A stretch of DNA of 64,000 nucleotides from Rhodococcus sp. HM1 (GTDB taxonomy: Bacteria > Actinomycetota > Actinomycetes > Mycobacteriales > Mycobacteriaceae): contig NZ_JALPTB010000009.1 in the NCBI RefSeq assembly GCF_023218075.1, positions 62,001 to 126,000 of the forward strand, in the 5' to 3' direction. Below the pieces are notes generated by a model. It had not been told where the DNA came from. It made no database searches and saw nothing but the letters and a program-made list of their open reading frames with translations. Shown here piece after piece: positions 17,634 to 26,810 of the stretch (position 1 is its first letter; each line of letters opens with the position of its first letter). Both the position numbers and the translations under genes were made by a program.

Positions 17634-18263
17634 ATGAGCGAAGATGAACTCATGACATCGGCGCGCGTAGTACAACGGACGGGACGGCCGGGCAGGCCCG
17701 GATACGACCTCGACTCATTGCTCGCGGTCGCCGTGAAGGTGTTCAACGACAAGGGCTACGACGGCACCAGCATGGAAGCCCTCGCCAAACGTCTGGGCAT
17801 CACCAAGTCGGCGATCTACCACCACGTCTCGGGCAAGGCGGAACTGCTGGATCTGGCGCTCTCGCGTGCGCTCAACGCCCTCTTCGCCGTCACCACGGAG
17901 GAGGGCACGACCACCGGCCCGTACATCGACCGTCTCGAGTACCTGGTCCGGCGCAGTGTCGAGGTCCTCGTCGCGGAATTGCCGTATGTGACGCTGCTGC
18001 TGCGGGTGCGCGGAAACACTCCCGTCGAGCGTCGGGCGCTGGCGCGCCGGAGGGAATTCGACACGTTCGTCGGCGAGCTGGTCCAGGCGGCCGCGGCCGA
18101 GGGGGACCTGCCCGCCGGAGTGGACCCCGCCCTGGTCAGCAGGCTGACCTTCGGCATGGTCAACTCGATCGTCGAGTGGTACCGCCCGCGTGCCGACGGG
18201 ACGGTCGACAAGCTTGCGGACACCGTCGTCACGATCGTTTTCGACGGCCTGCGGCGCACCTGA
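17634..18263 (+). CDS. paaR: TetR-family repressor of phenylacetate genes
   Basis: A 209-residue TetR protein. The N-terminal DNA-binding part carries DKGYDGTSMEALAKRLGITK and SAIYHHVSGKAELL (about residues 40-75); the rest is an all-helical ligand domain. In related systems the ligand that releases DNA is phenylacetyl-CoA. Its position between two paa operons, with three matching palindromes around it, supports control of paaA, paaJ/paaR and paaZ. The start may instead be ATG 17652, which would remove six residues. Confidence 0.85.
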   Translation: MSEDELMTSARVVQRTGRPGRPGYDLDSLLAVAVKVFNDKGYDGTSMEALAKRLGITKSAIYHHVSGKAELLDLALSRALNALFAVTTEEGTTTGPYIDRLEYLVRRSVEVLVAELPYVTLLLRVRGNTPVERRALARRREFDTFVGELVQAAAAEGDLPAGVDPALVSRLTFGMVNSIVEWYRPRADGTVDKLADTVVTIVFDGLRRT

Positions 18264-18322
18264 TCGTCCTGGCGTAGCCGACCGCCCCCCTTGACAGGAG
18301 CGGTGGCGCTCACGGATCGTAA

Positions 18323-18347
18323 TTACTGACCGAACGTACGGTGAGAA
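18323..18347. promoter_or_regulatory. Probable PaaR operator in front of paaZ
   Basis: ACTGACCGAACGTACGGTGAGA (18325-18346) is a near-perfect palindrome with central CGAACGTACG. It ends 12 bases before the paaZ start, overlapping the expected ribosome-binding or -10 region. Confidence 0.75.
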
Positions 18348-18358
18348 ATGGAGATCCT

Positions 18359-20404
18359 GTGAGCACGCTGCTTCAGAGCTATGTACAGGGGCGCTGGCAC
18401 ACCGCGCCCGACGAGGGCGCCCCGCTGCTCAGTGCGGTGGACGGCCACGAGGTCGCTCGGATCTCGTCGACCGGCGTGGACGTGCCCGGCATGATCGACT
18501 ACGCCCGGACGGTGGGTGGCCCGGCGCTGGCTGCGCTGACCTTCCACGAGCGGGCCGCGGCGCTGAAGACGCTTGCGATGACCCTGACGGCGGGCAAGGC
18601 CGAGTTCTACGCACTGTCCGCGGAAACGGGTGCAACCGAACGCGACTCGGCAATCGACATCGACGGCGGCTTCGGGACGCTGCTCAGCTACGCGAGCAAG
18701 GCCCGGCGGGAGCTGCCCGACGACACCGTGTACCTCGACGGCGGTCTCGAACAGCTCGGCAGGAAGGGCACCTTCTTCGGGCAGCACATCTACACCTCGC
18801 GTCGCGGCGTGGCCGTGCAGATCAACGCCTTCAACTTTCCGGTGTGGGGGTTCCTCGAGAAGCTCGCCCCGGCGTTCATCGCGGGTGTTCCGTCGATCGT
18901 CAAGCCGGCCAGTCAGTCGGCCTATCTGACCGAACTGGTCTTCCGGCGGATCATCGAATCCGGCCTGCTGCCCGAGGGTTCGGTGCAGCTGCTGTGCGGC
19001 AGCGCCCGCGGCGTGCTCGATCACCTCGGCGGGCAGGACTCGGTCGCCTTCACCGGCTCCGCCGACACCGCCGCCACACTGCGCGCCCATCCCAACATCG
19101 TGTCCGCAGGCGTGCGCTTCAACGCCGAGGCGGACTCGCTCAACGCCTCCATTCTCGGCAGCGACGTCACGTCGGGCAGCGCAGAGTTCGACCTTTTCGT
19201 CAAGCAACTGGTCACCGAGATGACCGTCAAGGCCGGCCAGAAGTGCACGGCGATCCGGCGCGCCTTCGTCCCCGAGCATCTCGTCGACGACGTGGTCTCC
19301 GCGACCAGCGCGCGCCTCGGTAAGGTGGTCGTCGGTGCACCCGGCGCAGACGGGGTGACCATGGGCGCCCTCGCAAGCCTCGAACAGCGCGACGAAGTAC
19401 TGAAATCCGTTCGCGTACTGACCAAGAGCGTCCGCATCGTCCACGGCGACCCGGACCTGGTCGACGTCGCCGGTGCCGACGCCACCGCCGGGGCGTTCTT
19501 GTCGCCGATCCTGCTCCGCTGCGACGATCGCACCGCCACCGAACCACACGACGTCGAGGCCTTCGGTCCGGTGAGCACCGTCATCGGCTACCGCGACAAC
19601 GCCGACGTGATCGAACTCGTCGCCCGGGGACAGGGCAGCCTGGTGGCCTCCCTGGTCACCGCCGACTCGGCGATCGCGCGTGAGATCGTTCTCGGCCTGG
19701 CCCCCCACCACGGCCGCGTTCTCGTCCTCAACAGCGAGAATGCCCGCGAGTCAACGGGTCACGGCTCACCCCTGCCGGTACTCGTCCACGGTGGACCCGG
19801 ACGTGCCGGCGGCGGCGAGGAGCTCGGAGGTATCCGCGGCGTCCTGCATCACATGCAGCGCACCGCGATCCAGGGCACGCCCAATATCCTCACCGCCGTG
19901 GGCCGACGCTGGGTGCCCGGCGCCGACCGCATCGAAGGCGACGTCCATCCGTTCCGGAAGAATCTCGCCGAACTGGTCCTCGGCGACACGATCGTCGGGG
20001 GACCGCGGCAGGTCACCCTCGCCGACATCGGCCACTTCGCCGAGTTCACCGGCGACACCTTCTACGCCCACACCGACCCGGACGCCGCGGCGGCCAACCC
20101 GCTCTTCGGGGGTATCGTCGCCCACGGCTACCTCGTCGTCTCGCTCGCAGCAGGCCTGTTCGTCGACCCCGCTCCGGGGCCGGTCCTGGCCAACTTCGGC
20201 GTCGACAGCCTGCGCTTCCTGACCCCGGTCAAGGCCGACGACACTCTGACGGTCACCCTTACCGCCAAGCAGATCACTCCACGCACCGGAGCCGACTACG
20301 GCGAGGTTCGGTGGGATGCGTTGGTCGCCAACCAGAACGGCGATGCGGTCGCCACCTACGACGTGCTCACCCTTGTTGCCAAGCCGAACGGGGACGACGA
20401 ATGA
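18359..20404 (+). CDS. paaZ: Bifunctional oxepin-CoA hydrolase / aldehyde dehydrogenase
   Basis: A 681-residue fusion that opens the oxepin ring and oxidises the aldehyde. The aldehyde dehydrogenase part (about 1-520) has the catalytic Cys296 in AGQKCTAIRRA. The C-terminal MaoC-like hydratase (about 540-680) has the D566/H571 pair in GDTFYAHTD and NPLFGGIVAHGY. Length matches PaaZ. The GTG start is preceded by GGAG six bases away. It begins a rightward operon with an EthD-like gene and paaI. Confidence 0.95.
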   Translation: MSTLLQSYVQGRWHTAPDEGAPLLSAVDGHEVARISSTGVDVPGMIDYARTVGGPALAALTFHERAAALKTLAMTLTAGKAEFYALSAETGATERDSAIDIDGGFGTLLSYASKARRELPDDTVYLDGGLEQLGRKGTFFGQHIYTSRRGVAVQINAFNFPVWGFLEKLAPAFIAGVPSIVKPASQSAYLTELVFRRIIESGLLPEGSVQLLCGSARGVLDHLGGQDSVAFTGSADTAATLRAHPNIVSAGVRFNAEADSLNASILGSDVTSGSAEFDLFVKQLVTEMTVKAGQKCTAIRRAFVPEHLVDDVVSATSARLGKVVVGAPGADGVTMGALASLEQRDEVLKSVRVLTKSVRIVHGDPDLVDVAGADATAGAFLSPILLRCDDRTATEPHDVEAFGPVSTVIGYRDNADVIELVARGQGSLVASLVTADSAIAREIVLGLAPHHGRVLVLNSENARESTGHGSPLPVLVHGGPGRAGGGEELGGIRGVLHHMQRTAIQGTPNILTAVGRRWVPGADRIEGDVHPFRKNLAELVLGDTIVGGPRQVTLADIGHFAEFTGDTFYAHTDPDAAAANPLFGGIVAHGYLVVSLAAGLFVDPAPGPVLANFGVDSLRFLTPVKADDTLTVTLTAKQITPRTGADYGEVRWDALVANQNGDAVATYDVLTLVAKPNGDDE

Positions 20405-20715
20405 CCTGCCAGATCTCTGTCTGCTACGGAGTCCCCAAGGACCCCAAAGCTTTCGACGAGTACTACCGCACCACCCACATTCCCCTCGCGGCCAAGGTTC
20501 CCGGACTGTCCGGGTTCGCCTGGGGAAAGTGCAAGTCCCTCGACGGTTCCGCACCGGCCCACTATGCCGTGGCGTACCTGCAGTTCGACACCGAAGACGA
20601 CCTGAAGAAGGGTCTGGCATCTCCCGAGATGCGGGAAGCCGGGCGCGACCTGCGCAACTTCGCCACCGGGGGATCGACGATGTTCACTCAGCAACTGGAG
20701 ACGAGCGGCGCGTAG
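20401..20715 (+). CDS. EthD-family small protein
   Basis: A 104-residue dimeric alpha/beta-barrel-type protein with the EthD pattern: ISVCYGVPKDPKAFDEYYRT, then HIPLAAKVPGL and SPEMREAGRDL. Members appear in several degradative clusters with unproven roles, sometimes removing reactive intermediates. It overlaps the paaZ stop by four bases, so the two are probably translated together; a role in handling a pathway intermediate is inference. Confidence 0.8.
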   Translation: MTCQISVCYGVPKDPKAFDEYYRTTHIPLAAKVPGLSGFAWGKCKSLDGSAPAHYAVAYLQFDTEDDLKKGLASPEMREAGRDLRNFATGGSTMFTQQLETSGA

Positions 20716-20759
20716 TTGCCATGTCGCGCATTCGCCCAACCGATACCGGAGGTATCGAA

Positions 20760-21179
20760 ATGACCACTTCGGACGTGGACCACTTCCGTGTCGCCGAAGA
20801 GATGTTCGCGGAAGACCTTGCCTCGCGGCGACTGGGGATCGAAATCCTCGAGATCGGGAATGGTTCCGCCGCAGCGCGTATGGCCGTGACCGCAGAGATG
20901 GTCAACGGACACGGCATCACACACGGCGGTTACGTATTCCTTCTCGCCGACTCCACCTTCGCGCTCGCTTGCAACAGCCACGGCCGGCCCGCTGTCGCCG
21001 CGCGAGCCGATATCCGCTTCCTGCGCCCCACGCGGGTCGGCGCAGTGCTCACGGCAACGGCGACCGAACGCTCCCGATTCGGCCGCAACGGAATCTACGA
21101 CGTAGCAGTCAGGGATTCCGCCGGCACCGTCATTGCCGAATTTCGCGGTGACAGCCGCGAAATCGCCGTCTCCTCGTGA
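20760..21179 (+). CDS. paaI: Hydroxyphenylacetyl-CoA/phenylacetyl-CoA thioesterase
   Basis: A 139-residue hotdog-fold thioesterase. The family signature VNGHGITHGGYVFLLADSTFALACNS carries the catalytic Asp/Asn region. PaaI recovers CoA from dead-end thioesters of the pathway. ATG 20760 is chosen because GGAGG lies seven bases upstream; an earlier in-frame ATG at 20721 has no such site. Confidence 0.9.
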   Translation: MTTSDVDHFRVAEEMFAEDLASRRLGIEILEIGNGSAAARMAVTAEMVNGHGITHGGYVFLLADSTFALACNSHGRPAVAARADIRFLRPTRVGAVLTATATERSRFGRNGIYDVAVRDSAGTVIAEFRGDSREIAVSS

Positions 21180-21237
21180 TTCGGAATGGCAAAGTAGTTG
21201 TAGGACGACGGATACGGGTCACGGCCGACTTTGCGGA

Positions 21238-21639
21238 TCAGTGCACCGAGAGCGACGATCGGACCCGGCCCACCATCGAATACGCGGCGATCATCAGCAA
21301 TCCGACGTAGACGTCGTTCTCGAACCAGCCGAACACGGTCTGCTTTTCCGCGGTGAACGTGGTCGGGTAGTAGAAGACGCTGATCGCCAGCAGCACGACG
21401 AGGTAGGCGAGCACGCCGATCCGGGCCCAGGCTTCCTGTCGGCGCGCGAGCCACACCGAGCCGAATCCGACGGCGTAGAACAGCCAGGCGGCAGGTGTCG
21501 TCACGGTGAAGGTCGGGTCTTCGATGCCCGCGGCCGCTGCGTACACGGTGTGGACCGCGGACAGTGTGAACGCGGTGGCGAGCACCCACGGGACGGCGTT
21601 GGTGGTCGCGGTGGCGGGGGATGTGGTGGTGGTTGCCAT
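21238..21639 (-). CDS. Small four-helix membrane protein
   Basis: A 133-residue protein with about four hydrophobic segments (ATAFTLSAVHTVYAA, AAWLFYAVGFGSVWLA, GVLAYLVVLLAISVFYY, VYVGLLMIAAYSMVG). A short Thr-rich N-terminus precedes them. I do not recognise the family. It is convergent with paaI and divergent from the hemerythrin gene. Confidence 0.6.
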   Translation of the reverse strand: MATTTTSPATATTNAVPWVLATAFTLSAVHTVYAAAAGIEDPTFTVTTPAAWLFYAVGFGSVWLARRQEAWARIGVLAYLVVLLAISVFYYPTTFTAEKQTVFGWFENDVYVGLLMIAAYSMVGRVRSSLSVH

Positions 21640-21823
21640 GGACGGATCCTCGTGTCGGGCGGCTCTTGTGGTCGCCGTGTGCATCGACACTCGGTCGAAC
21701 GGCCGGCGGGTGACAGCCACAGCGGCGAAGTGTGGGGGCAGTGTGGGGGTGACGTGGATGGGAGTCGGACGCTGCGCCGCGCAGGCTGAATGCGTACAGA
21801 TCACAACCACTTCGGAGGTTCAC

Positions 21824-22492
21824 ATGACCGCCATCAGCCCTGCTTCCCCGTCCCTCCCCGATATCAACGAAATGTTCGTCATCCACCGCGTCTTCCGGCG
21901 TGAGTTCACCGCGCTGCCGAAGCTGATCCGGGCCGTTGCCGAGGGCGACACCACACGCGCTCGGCTGGTCGCGGAGCACCTCACACTGCTTCTCGACGGG
22001 CTGCACATGCATCACACCGGCGAGGACGCGGTGCTGTGGCCGCTGCTCCAGGTGCGTGCCGCTCCGTCGACGGCACTCGTCGAGACGATGCAGCACCAGC
22101 ACGGGATCGTCGAGAGTCGCACCGAGGGGGTCCGGGCGCAGAATGCGGCCTGGGCACAGGCGCCGACACCGATCGGCGGCGAGCAGCTCGCGCGGACGGT
22201 CGAAGGCCTGGCGGCCGCGCTGTTCGAGCACCTCGAGCTCGAGGAACGGGAGATCCTGCCGCTCGTGTCGTGCCACATCACCGTCGAGGAGTGGCAGAGC
22301 CTCGGAGACCACGGTCGTGACGCGATGTCTCCCCGGCAACTCCCGCTGATGTCCGGCGCCATCCTCGAAGAGGCCGACGACGACGAGCGGGCCCGGATGC
22401 TGGGACAGTTCCCGATCCCGGTGCGTCTGTTCCTGCGCACCGTCGGTGCCCGCCTGTACCGGCGCTACATCACGCGCGTGCGCGCCGCGTGA
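21824..22492 (+). CDS. Hemerythrin HHE-domain protein
   Basis: A 222-residue four-helix bundle protein with iron-ligand histidines spaced as in hemerythrin HHE domains: MFVIHRVFRRE, HHTGEDAVLWP, MQHQHGIVE and FEHLELEEREILP. Such domains bind a di-iron site that senses or carries O2 or NO. ATG 21824 follows CGGAGG. The last 23 bases overlap the 3' end of the convergent regulator gene, so their transcripts would be complementary at the ends. Confidence 0.85.
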   Translation: MTAISPASPSLPDINEMFVIHRVFRREFTALPKLIRAVAEGDTTRARLVAEHLTLLLDGLHMHHTGEDAVLWPLLQVRAAPSTALVETMQHQHGIVESRTEGVRAQNAAWAQAPTPIGGEQLARTVEGLAAALFEHLELEEREILPLVSCHITVEEWQSLGDHGRDAMSPRQLPLMSGAILEEADDDERARMLGQFPIPVRLFLRTVGARLYRRYITRVRAA

Positions 22493-24788
22493 GTTCGTCT
22501 GCCAGGTCGGCGAGCTCGGGCGCTGTCGCGGTGCGGCCGGCATCCCAGGCTTCCTGGAAGGCGGCCTCGCCGAGGAGGCTGCGCGCGGTGGCCAGGTCCT
22601 GCGCCGCGAGCTCACGGGACACCGGGAACCGAGGGTCTATCGCGTCGGTCACCGACAGGGACGCCGACGCAGCGAAGAGCATGGCGGCGGCCCGCGGTTC
22701 GCCCAGCTGCACGGCCACTCCGGCCAGGGCGGGCAGCGCATAGCTCAGCGTCCAGCTCATCCGCGAATCCAGCGACCGGGTAGTGGACTCCGCGAGCAGC
22801 GCAGCCGTGCCGGCGGTGTCACCTCGGAGAGCGGTGACCGTGGCCCGGCGATTCAGGCTGGTAGCGAGGGTGAAGTCGTTGCCGATGCTTCGCCCGATCT
22901 CGAGCGCACGGCCGAGCACCCGGTCTGCCTCGTCGAGATCTCCGCGAACCAGCGCGAGCTGTCCGAACGCGACCAGCGTGTGCGCCTCCTCCCACCGCAA
23001 CCCGGCTCCCGACGCGCCCACCAGCGCTTCGTCGAGCAGGTCGCGGGCCCGGTCGAGGTCACCGGCGAAGATCGCGGCGTGCCCGGCCAGGATCGCCGCC
23101 TCGACTGCCAGGGGGGCGTCGCCGACACGGCGTGCCAGCGGCACCGCAGTCCAGGCCACCTCCCGCATGCCGGCGATGTCGCCGGTGGCGAACAGCAGAC
23201 CCAGCCGGCCGACCAGAGCTCGGGCGCGGACCGCGTCGGATCCCTGCACCCTCGCCCGGTCCAGCCACTCGAGCCCTTCACGGGCATGGCCCCGCAGGGC
23301 GAGGTAGATCCACACGGTGGCCGCCAGCTCTGCGGCATCGTCGCTGTGGCCCAGCTCGAGCAGGCGCAGGAAGGCCGAGCGCAGATTGGCGTGGTCTGCC
23401 TCCAGGCGATCGAGCTCGGTGCACAGGCCCGGACCGCGCAGCCGCGGTCCCGCGTCGAGGGCGAAGGACCGATACCACCGGGCATGACGATCAGCGGCAG
23501 CCGCCGACCCTCCGGCGGCGACGAGTCGCTGTCCGGCGTACTGGCGGACCGGCTCGAGCAGCCGGAAGCGTGGTTCGTCCTCGGGCGGCGTGCTGAGAGA
23601 GATCGGGCTGGGGGCGACCAGCGAGTGGGCGACGAGCACGGTGAGCGGGGCGAGCACGTCGTCGAGGCCGGTCACCGCGGCAGCGGCGTCGAGGGTGAAG
23701 CCGCCGGAGAAGACCGCGAGCTGCTCGAACACCGCAGCGTCGGTGTCGTCGACGAGGTCGAGACTCCAGTCGAGCGTGGCCGTCATCGTGCGCTGGCGTT
23801 CGGCGAGATCACGGGGACCGGGGGGTACCTCGTGGACTTCGAGGCGAGCGAGCAGCGCCGCCGGTGGCAGCAGGCGGGCGCCCGCCGCGGCGAGCTCGAG
23901 TGCCAAGGGCAGCCCCTCGAGGTGACGGCAGATGGCGGCCACGACCGGAGCGTTATCCGAGTCGAGCACCAGCTCGGCTCCCGCGGCGGCAGCGCGGTCG
24001 AGAAGAAGCTGCACGGCCGCAGACGCTTTCACGTCGTCGTACAGGTCGGATCGGGGGAGATGCAGCGGGCCGAGACCGACCTCGTACTCGGCCCGGACGC
24101 GCAACGCCGCACGACTCGTCACCAGCAGCATGAGCCCCGGGCACCGGGTCAGCAGATCGGCCACGTCGGGGCCCGCGTCGAGGAGGTGCTCGAAGTTGTC
24201 CAGGAAAACCAGCGCACGACGACCCGCGAACGCGGCGACCAGCCGTTCGGTGACTCCGCCCGCGCCGCGCTCGGGCAGGTCGACCGCGGCGGCGAGTTGC
24301 GGCAGGACCTGTGCCGGATCGCGGACCGGTGCCAGGTCCACGGCGACGGTGACGTCGTACGAAGGAGCCAACTGCTCCAGCACCGCGAACGCCACGCGGG
24401 TCTTGCCGACGCCGCCCGGCCCGGTGACCGTGACCAGGCGCCTGCCCGACGACACCAGTGCAGCGATGCGTTCGATGTCCCCGTCCCGGCCGATCAGGTC
24501 GGTGGCCGGCGCGGCCACCGACCAGGTGCCTGTGCGGCGCGGCGCGGGACGCGCGGATGCGGGAATCGCAGCGCTGAGACGGTCGCGGTCGGCGTCGTCG
24601 AGGTCGAGCGCGGCGGCCAGTGCCCGGACCGTGTGCGGGTAGGGACGCTGCCGCTCCCCACGCTCGAGCGCGCTCACGGCCTTGACCGAGAGACCGGCTC
24701 GTTCGGCGAGCTCCTCCTGGGTCAGGCTGCGGGACTTGCGCAGACGCCGCAGGACGGCACCGAAGCTGTTGTCGTTCGCCTGCGTCAC
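22470..24788 (-). CDS. XRE-type regulator with STAND/NB-ARC-like ATPase and TPR-like repeats
   Basis: A 772-residue multidomain regulator. Residues about 8-70 form an XRE helix-turn-helix (LTQEELAERAGLSVKAVSALERG). An ATPase domain follows: Walker A TGPGGVGKTR, Walker B RALVFLDNFE, sensor LLVTSR and EGLPLALELAA. The C-terminal 300 residues look like alpha-helical TPR-type repeats. Proteins of this layout couple ligand sensing and ATP binding to transcription control, but the targets here are unknown. It converges on the hemerythrin gene. Confidence 0.85.
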   Translation of the reverse strand: MTQANDNSFGAVLRRLRKSRSLTQEELAERAGLSVKAVSALERGERQRPYPHTVRALAAALDLDDADRDRLSAAIPASARPAPRRTGTWSVAAPATDLIGRDGDIERIAALVSSGRRLVTVTGPGGVGKTRVAFAVLEQLAPSYDVTVAVDLAPVRDPAQVLPQLAAAVDLPERGAGGVTERLVAAFAGRRALVFLDNFEHLLDAGPDVADLLTRCPGLMLLVTSRAALRVRAEYEVGLGPLHLPRSDLYDDVKASAAVQLLLDRAAAAGAELVLDSDNAPVVAAICRHLEGLPLALELAAAGARLLPPAALLARLEVHEVPPGPRDLAERQRTMTATLDWSLDLVDDTDAAVFEQLAVFSGGFTLDAAAAVTGLDDVLAPLTVLVAHSLVAPSPISLSTPPEDEPRFRLLEPVRQYAGQRLVAAGGSAAAADRHARWYRSFALDAGPRLRGPGLCTELDRLEADHANLRSAFLRLLELGHSDDAAELAATVWIYLALRGHAREGLEWLDRARVQGSDAVRARALVGRLGLLFATGDIAGMREVAWTAVPLARRVGDAPLAVEAAILAGHAAIFAGDLDRARDLLDEALVGASGAGLRWEEAHTLVAFGQLALVRGDLDEADRVLGRALEIGRSIGNDFTLATSLNRRATVTALRGDTAGTAALLAESTTRSLDSRMSWTLSYALPALAGVAVQLGEPRAAAMLFAASASLSVTDAIDPRFPVSRELAAQDLATARSLLGEAAFQEAWDAGRTATAPELADLADELTRRARA

Positions 24789-25457
24789 AGCAGGGACGGT
24801 AGCCGACCGGCGGCACCATCACACGCTTCAGGGAAGAAGTGGGGCGTGGGAGAAATGCATTTCGAAGTCGGTGCTCAGGTGGGGAGAGGTGTTCACCGAT
24901 GGCGGTTCGTGCTGGGCTGCACGCGGATTGGGTTGGTGACCGGTCGGCGATCACACTCGGGTCGCATCGACCGTTCTCCGACCCGACGCCGTGCGACCCC
25001 CCGAGGAAACGCGACGCGGACTCACGTTCGTGCCCAAGGAGATTCGTGACGCACGACCGGTGCTCGACCGTGGAGGCACATGTATGAGCGGATCCGCTTG
25101 GCCGTCGGTCACACGCTGTGACGATCGAACCAGCGAATGGTTGGCGATCGAGCGGATACCCGAGAAGGGAGCACTCCGGCGGATGAGGAGTGGATGGAGG
25201 GGTGTTCACCTATTCCGTCTTGCCCCGGCCCGAACACGGGTTCGCGAAGCTGACCAGTCGGTAATCACAACGAGCCACACCCGCCGATCACGCGGATCCG
25301 AACGCTGTCGTCGCAGTCCGGTCGGTCGAGAGCTCATGAGCCGGCGGACGCGCAGGAACGGCACTCCCAGTAGATCGGTCGCCATCTCCTGGACCTACTC
25401 CGGTGGTGTTGCGGGAGACTTGCAGACGCTCGACACCTCGGCGCGCAACTGTGCCCA
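24789..25457. other. Gene-free stretch with one repeat copy
   Basis: No convincing gene was found on either strand: the short frames lack start sites and sensible composition. The region holds repeat copy B (25089-25162) and the upstream region of the XRE-ATPase gene. A 59-residue leftward frame near 25215-25394 starting MATDLLGVPFLRVRRL has no ribosome site and no recognisable domain. Confidence 0.5.
25089..25162. repeat. Dispersed 74-bp repeat, copy B
   Basis: Same length and orientation as 6344-6417. Conserved blocks are CGGATCCGCT at the start, ACGCTGTGACGATCGA in the middle and GCGGATACCCG at the end. The flanks differ, which argues for an element of defined size. Confidence 0.75.
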
Positions 25458-26657
25458 CTATCCTCTGCGGTGTTTGGCGCGAGCAGCAAACTCGTCCAGG
25501 ACGCGGACCACGTCTTTGGCTTGCCAAATCCGGTTCCGCCGGCCATCGGTGATCTGGGCGAGTATCTCCGCGTCTACCAACCGATCGATCGCGATCTGCG
25601 CGTTGGCGCCGGTGACCTCGAGGGTCGAAGCGACAAGCTTGCTGTCCACGACCGGTTGACGAAGAAGGAGGTCGACCAGTCGGTGCGCCGCTGAGTCTCG
25701 CCGCGCCTTTACGCGGGTGCGCCAGTCGGCACGAACCGATTCCAGGTCTCGGACGAGGTGACGACCATTGGCGATCGCAGCAGATGACGCGTCCACGATC
25801 GAACGCACGATCGGCTCGACGTTACCCGAGCGGTACTCGCCGAGCGCCTCGAAATACTCTGCAGTGTTGTGGAGTAGACCCGCGGAGACCGGAACGGTAA
25901 CGCTGCGCGTGAGCCGTCCACCGCGAAGCATTGCCTGAATCAGTGCGCGACCGACACGCCCGTTCCCGTCAATGAAGGGGTGGATGGTTTCGAACTGCGC
26001 ATGCGCGATCGCGATCTGCGCCATTACCGGCAGATCGACCCGATTGGAGAAGACGATCAAGTCGTCGATCAGTCCCGAAATATGGTCATGGTGCGGGGGC
26101 ACGAACTGTGCGGTGTGTGGCCCGAGACTCCGCCCGCCGATCCACACCTGTTCCCGTCGCCATCGACCGGCGATGTTCGGATCGTCGTGCTCGAGCAGTG
26201 CCCGATGCATCCGCAAGACCGCCTGGGTGTCGATGGAATCGGACAACTCCAACGCGGCTTGCGTCGCTCTGACGTTTCCGACTATCAGACGGGCATTGCG
26301 GGAAGCATGCTCGCCGAGTTCAGCCAGCGCGATCTGCCGCGCTCCGCTCGTGAGATTTTCGATTTCCGAACTAGACGCACTCTCGGTGCGGAGCAGGATG
26401 GATGCGAACGGAGCGGTGATGTGACCGACCTCGACGTCGAAACGGGTGAGTTCCGTCGCTGCTTCCTCTGCAAGCGCCTGCAACTCGTCGTTCAGTGAGA
26501 TCGATTGGTGCGCAATGAAAGCTGGCACTGCCGCACGGTAGGGGCCCGAGGTGAGGTGGCGCTCGCGTCGGGACCCGTAGTTGCCCACCGAGCTGACCCA
26601 CGGACGTTGCTCGTAGGCAACGGGGGGCCACGATGGACCGTCGTCAACCGATGGCAC
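25458..26657 (-). CDS. Fic-domain protein (AMP-transferase)
   Basis: A 399-residue Fic protein. The catalytic motif HPFIDGNGRVGR is complete at residues 226-237, so transfer of AMP to hydroxyl side chains is expected. An N-terminal inhibitory motif of the (S/T)xxxE(G/N) type is present as S96...E100-N101, so it should be self-inhibited (class II). After the Fic core comes a winged-helix-like C-terminus (SKLVASTLEVTGANAQIAIDRL). The GTG start lies nine bases from a long palindrome and fits a leaderless transcript. No antitoxin gene adjoins it. The target protein is unknown. Confidence 0.88.
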   Translation of the reverse strand: MPSVDDGPSWPPVAYEQRPWVSSVGNYGSRRERHLTSGPYRAAVPAFIAHQSISLNDELQALAEEAATELTRFDVEVGHITAPFASILLRTESASSSEIENLTSGARQIALAELGEHASRNARLIVGNVRATQAALELSDSIDTQAVLRMHRALLEHDDPNIAGRWRREQVWIGGRSLGPHTAQFVPPHHDHISGLIDDLIVFSNRVDLPVMAQIAIAHAQFETIHPFIDGNGRVGRALIQAMLRGGRLTRSVTVPVSAGLLHNTAEYFEALGEYRSGNVEPIVRSIVDASSAAIANGRHLVRDLESVRADWRTRVKARRDSAAHRLVDLLLRQPVVDSKLVASTLEVTGANAQIAIDRLVDAEILAQITDGRRNRIWQAKDVVRVLDEFAARAKHRRG

Positions 26658-26665
26658 CCGGATAC

Positions 26666-26699
26666 CATACCATTGGTTAGTATATTAACCAATGGTATG
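26666..26699. promoter_or_regulatory. Operator palindrome and leaderless promoter of the Fic gene
   Basis: Arms CATACCATTGGTTA and TAACCAATGGTATG (14 bp, perfect) flank GTATAT. Read leftward, TTGGTT, a 17-base gap, TATGGT and six bases lead exactly to the GTG start, a layout typical of leaderless actinobacterial promoters. The palindrome covers both hexamers, so a bound regulator would block RNA polymerase. Confidence 0.65.
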
Positions 26700-26810
26700 A
26701 GTTCGGCGGACGCGCGGTTTGCGATGCAACCGTCGGGCGTGCCGGCCTGGGTTCTGGGCCGATACCGACCGTCCGCTCCCGGCTCGGCCCGGTGATGCGT
26801 CTCCCGGTCT

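Noticed and set aside
21181-21237. C-terminal extension of the small membrane protein by frameshift (a neighbouring frame reads IRKVGRDPYPSSYNYFAIP)
   Set aside because: The annotated frame ends naturally after the fourth helix, and no homology is known to support a shifted extension.
25458-26657. Fic toxin-antitoxin pair
   Set aside because: No small antitoxin gene adjoins it, and the inhibitory (S/T)xxxE(G/N) motif lies within the same protein.
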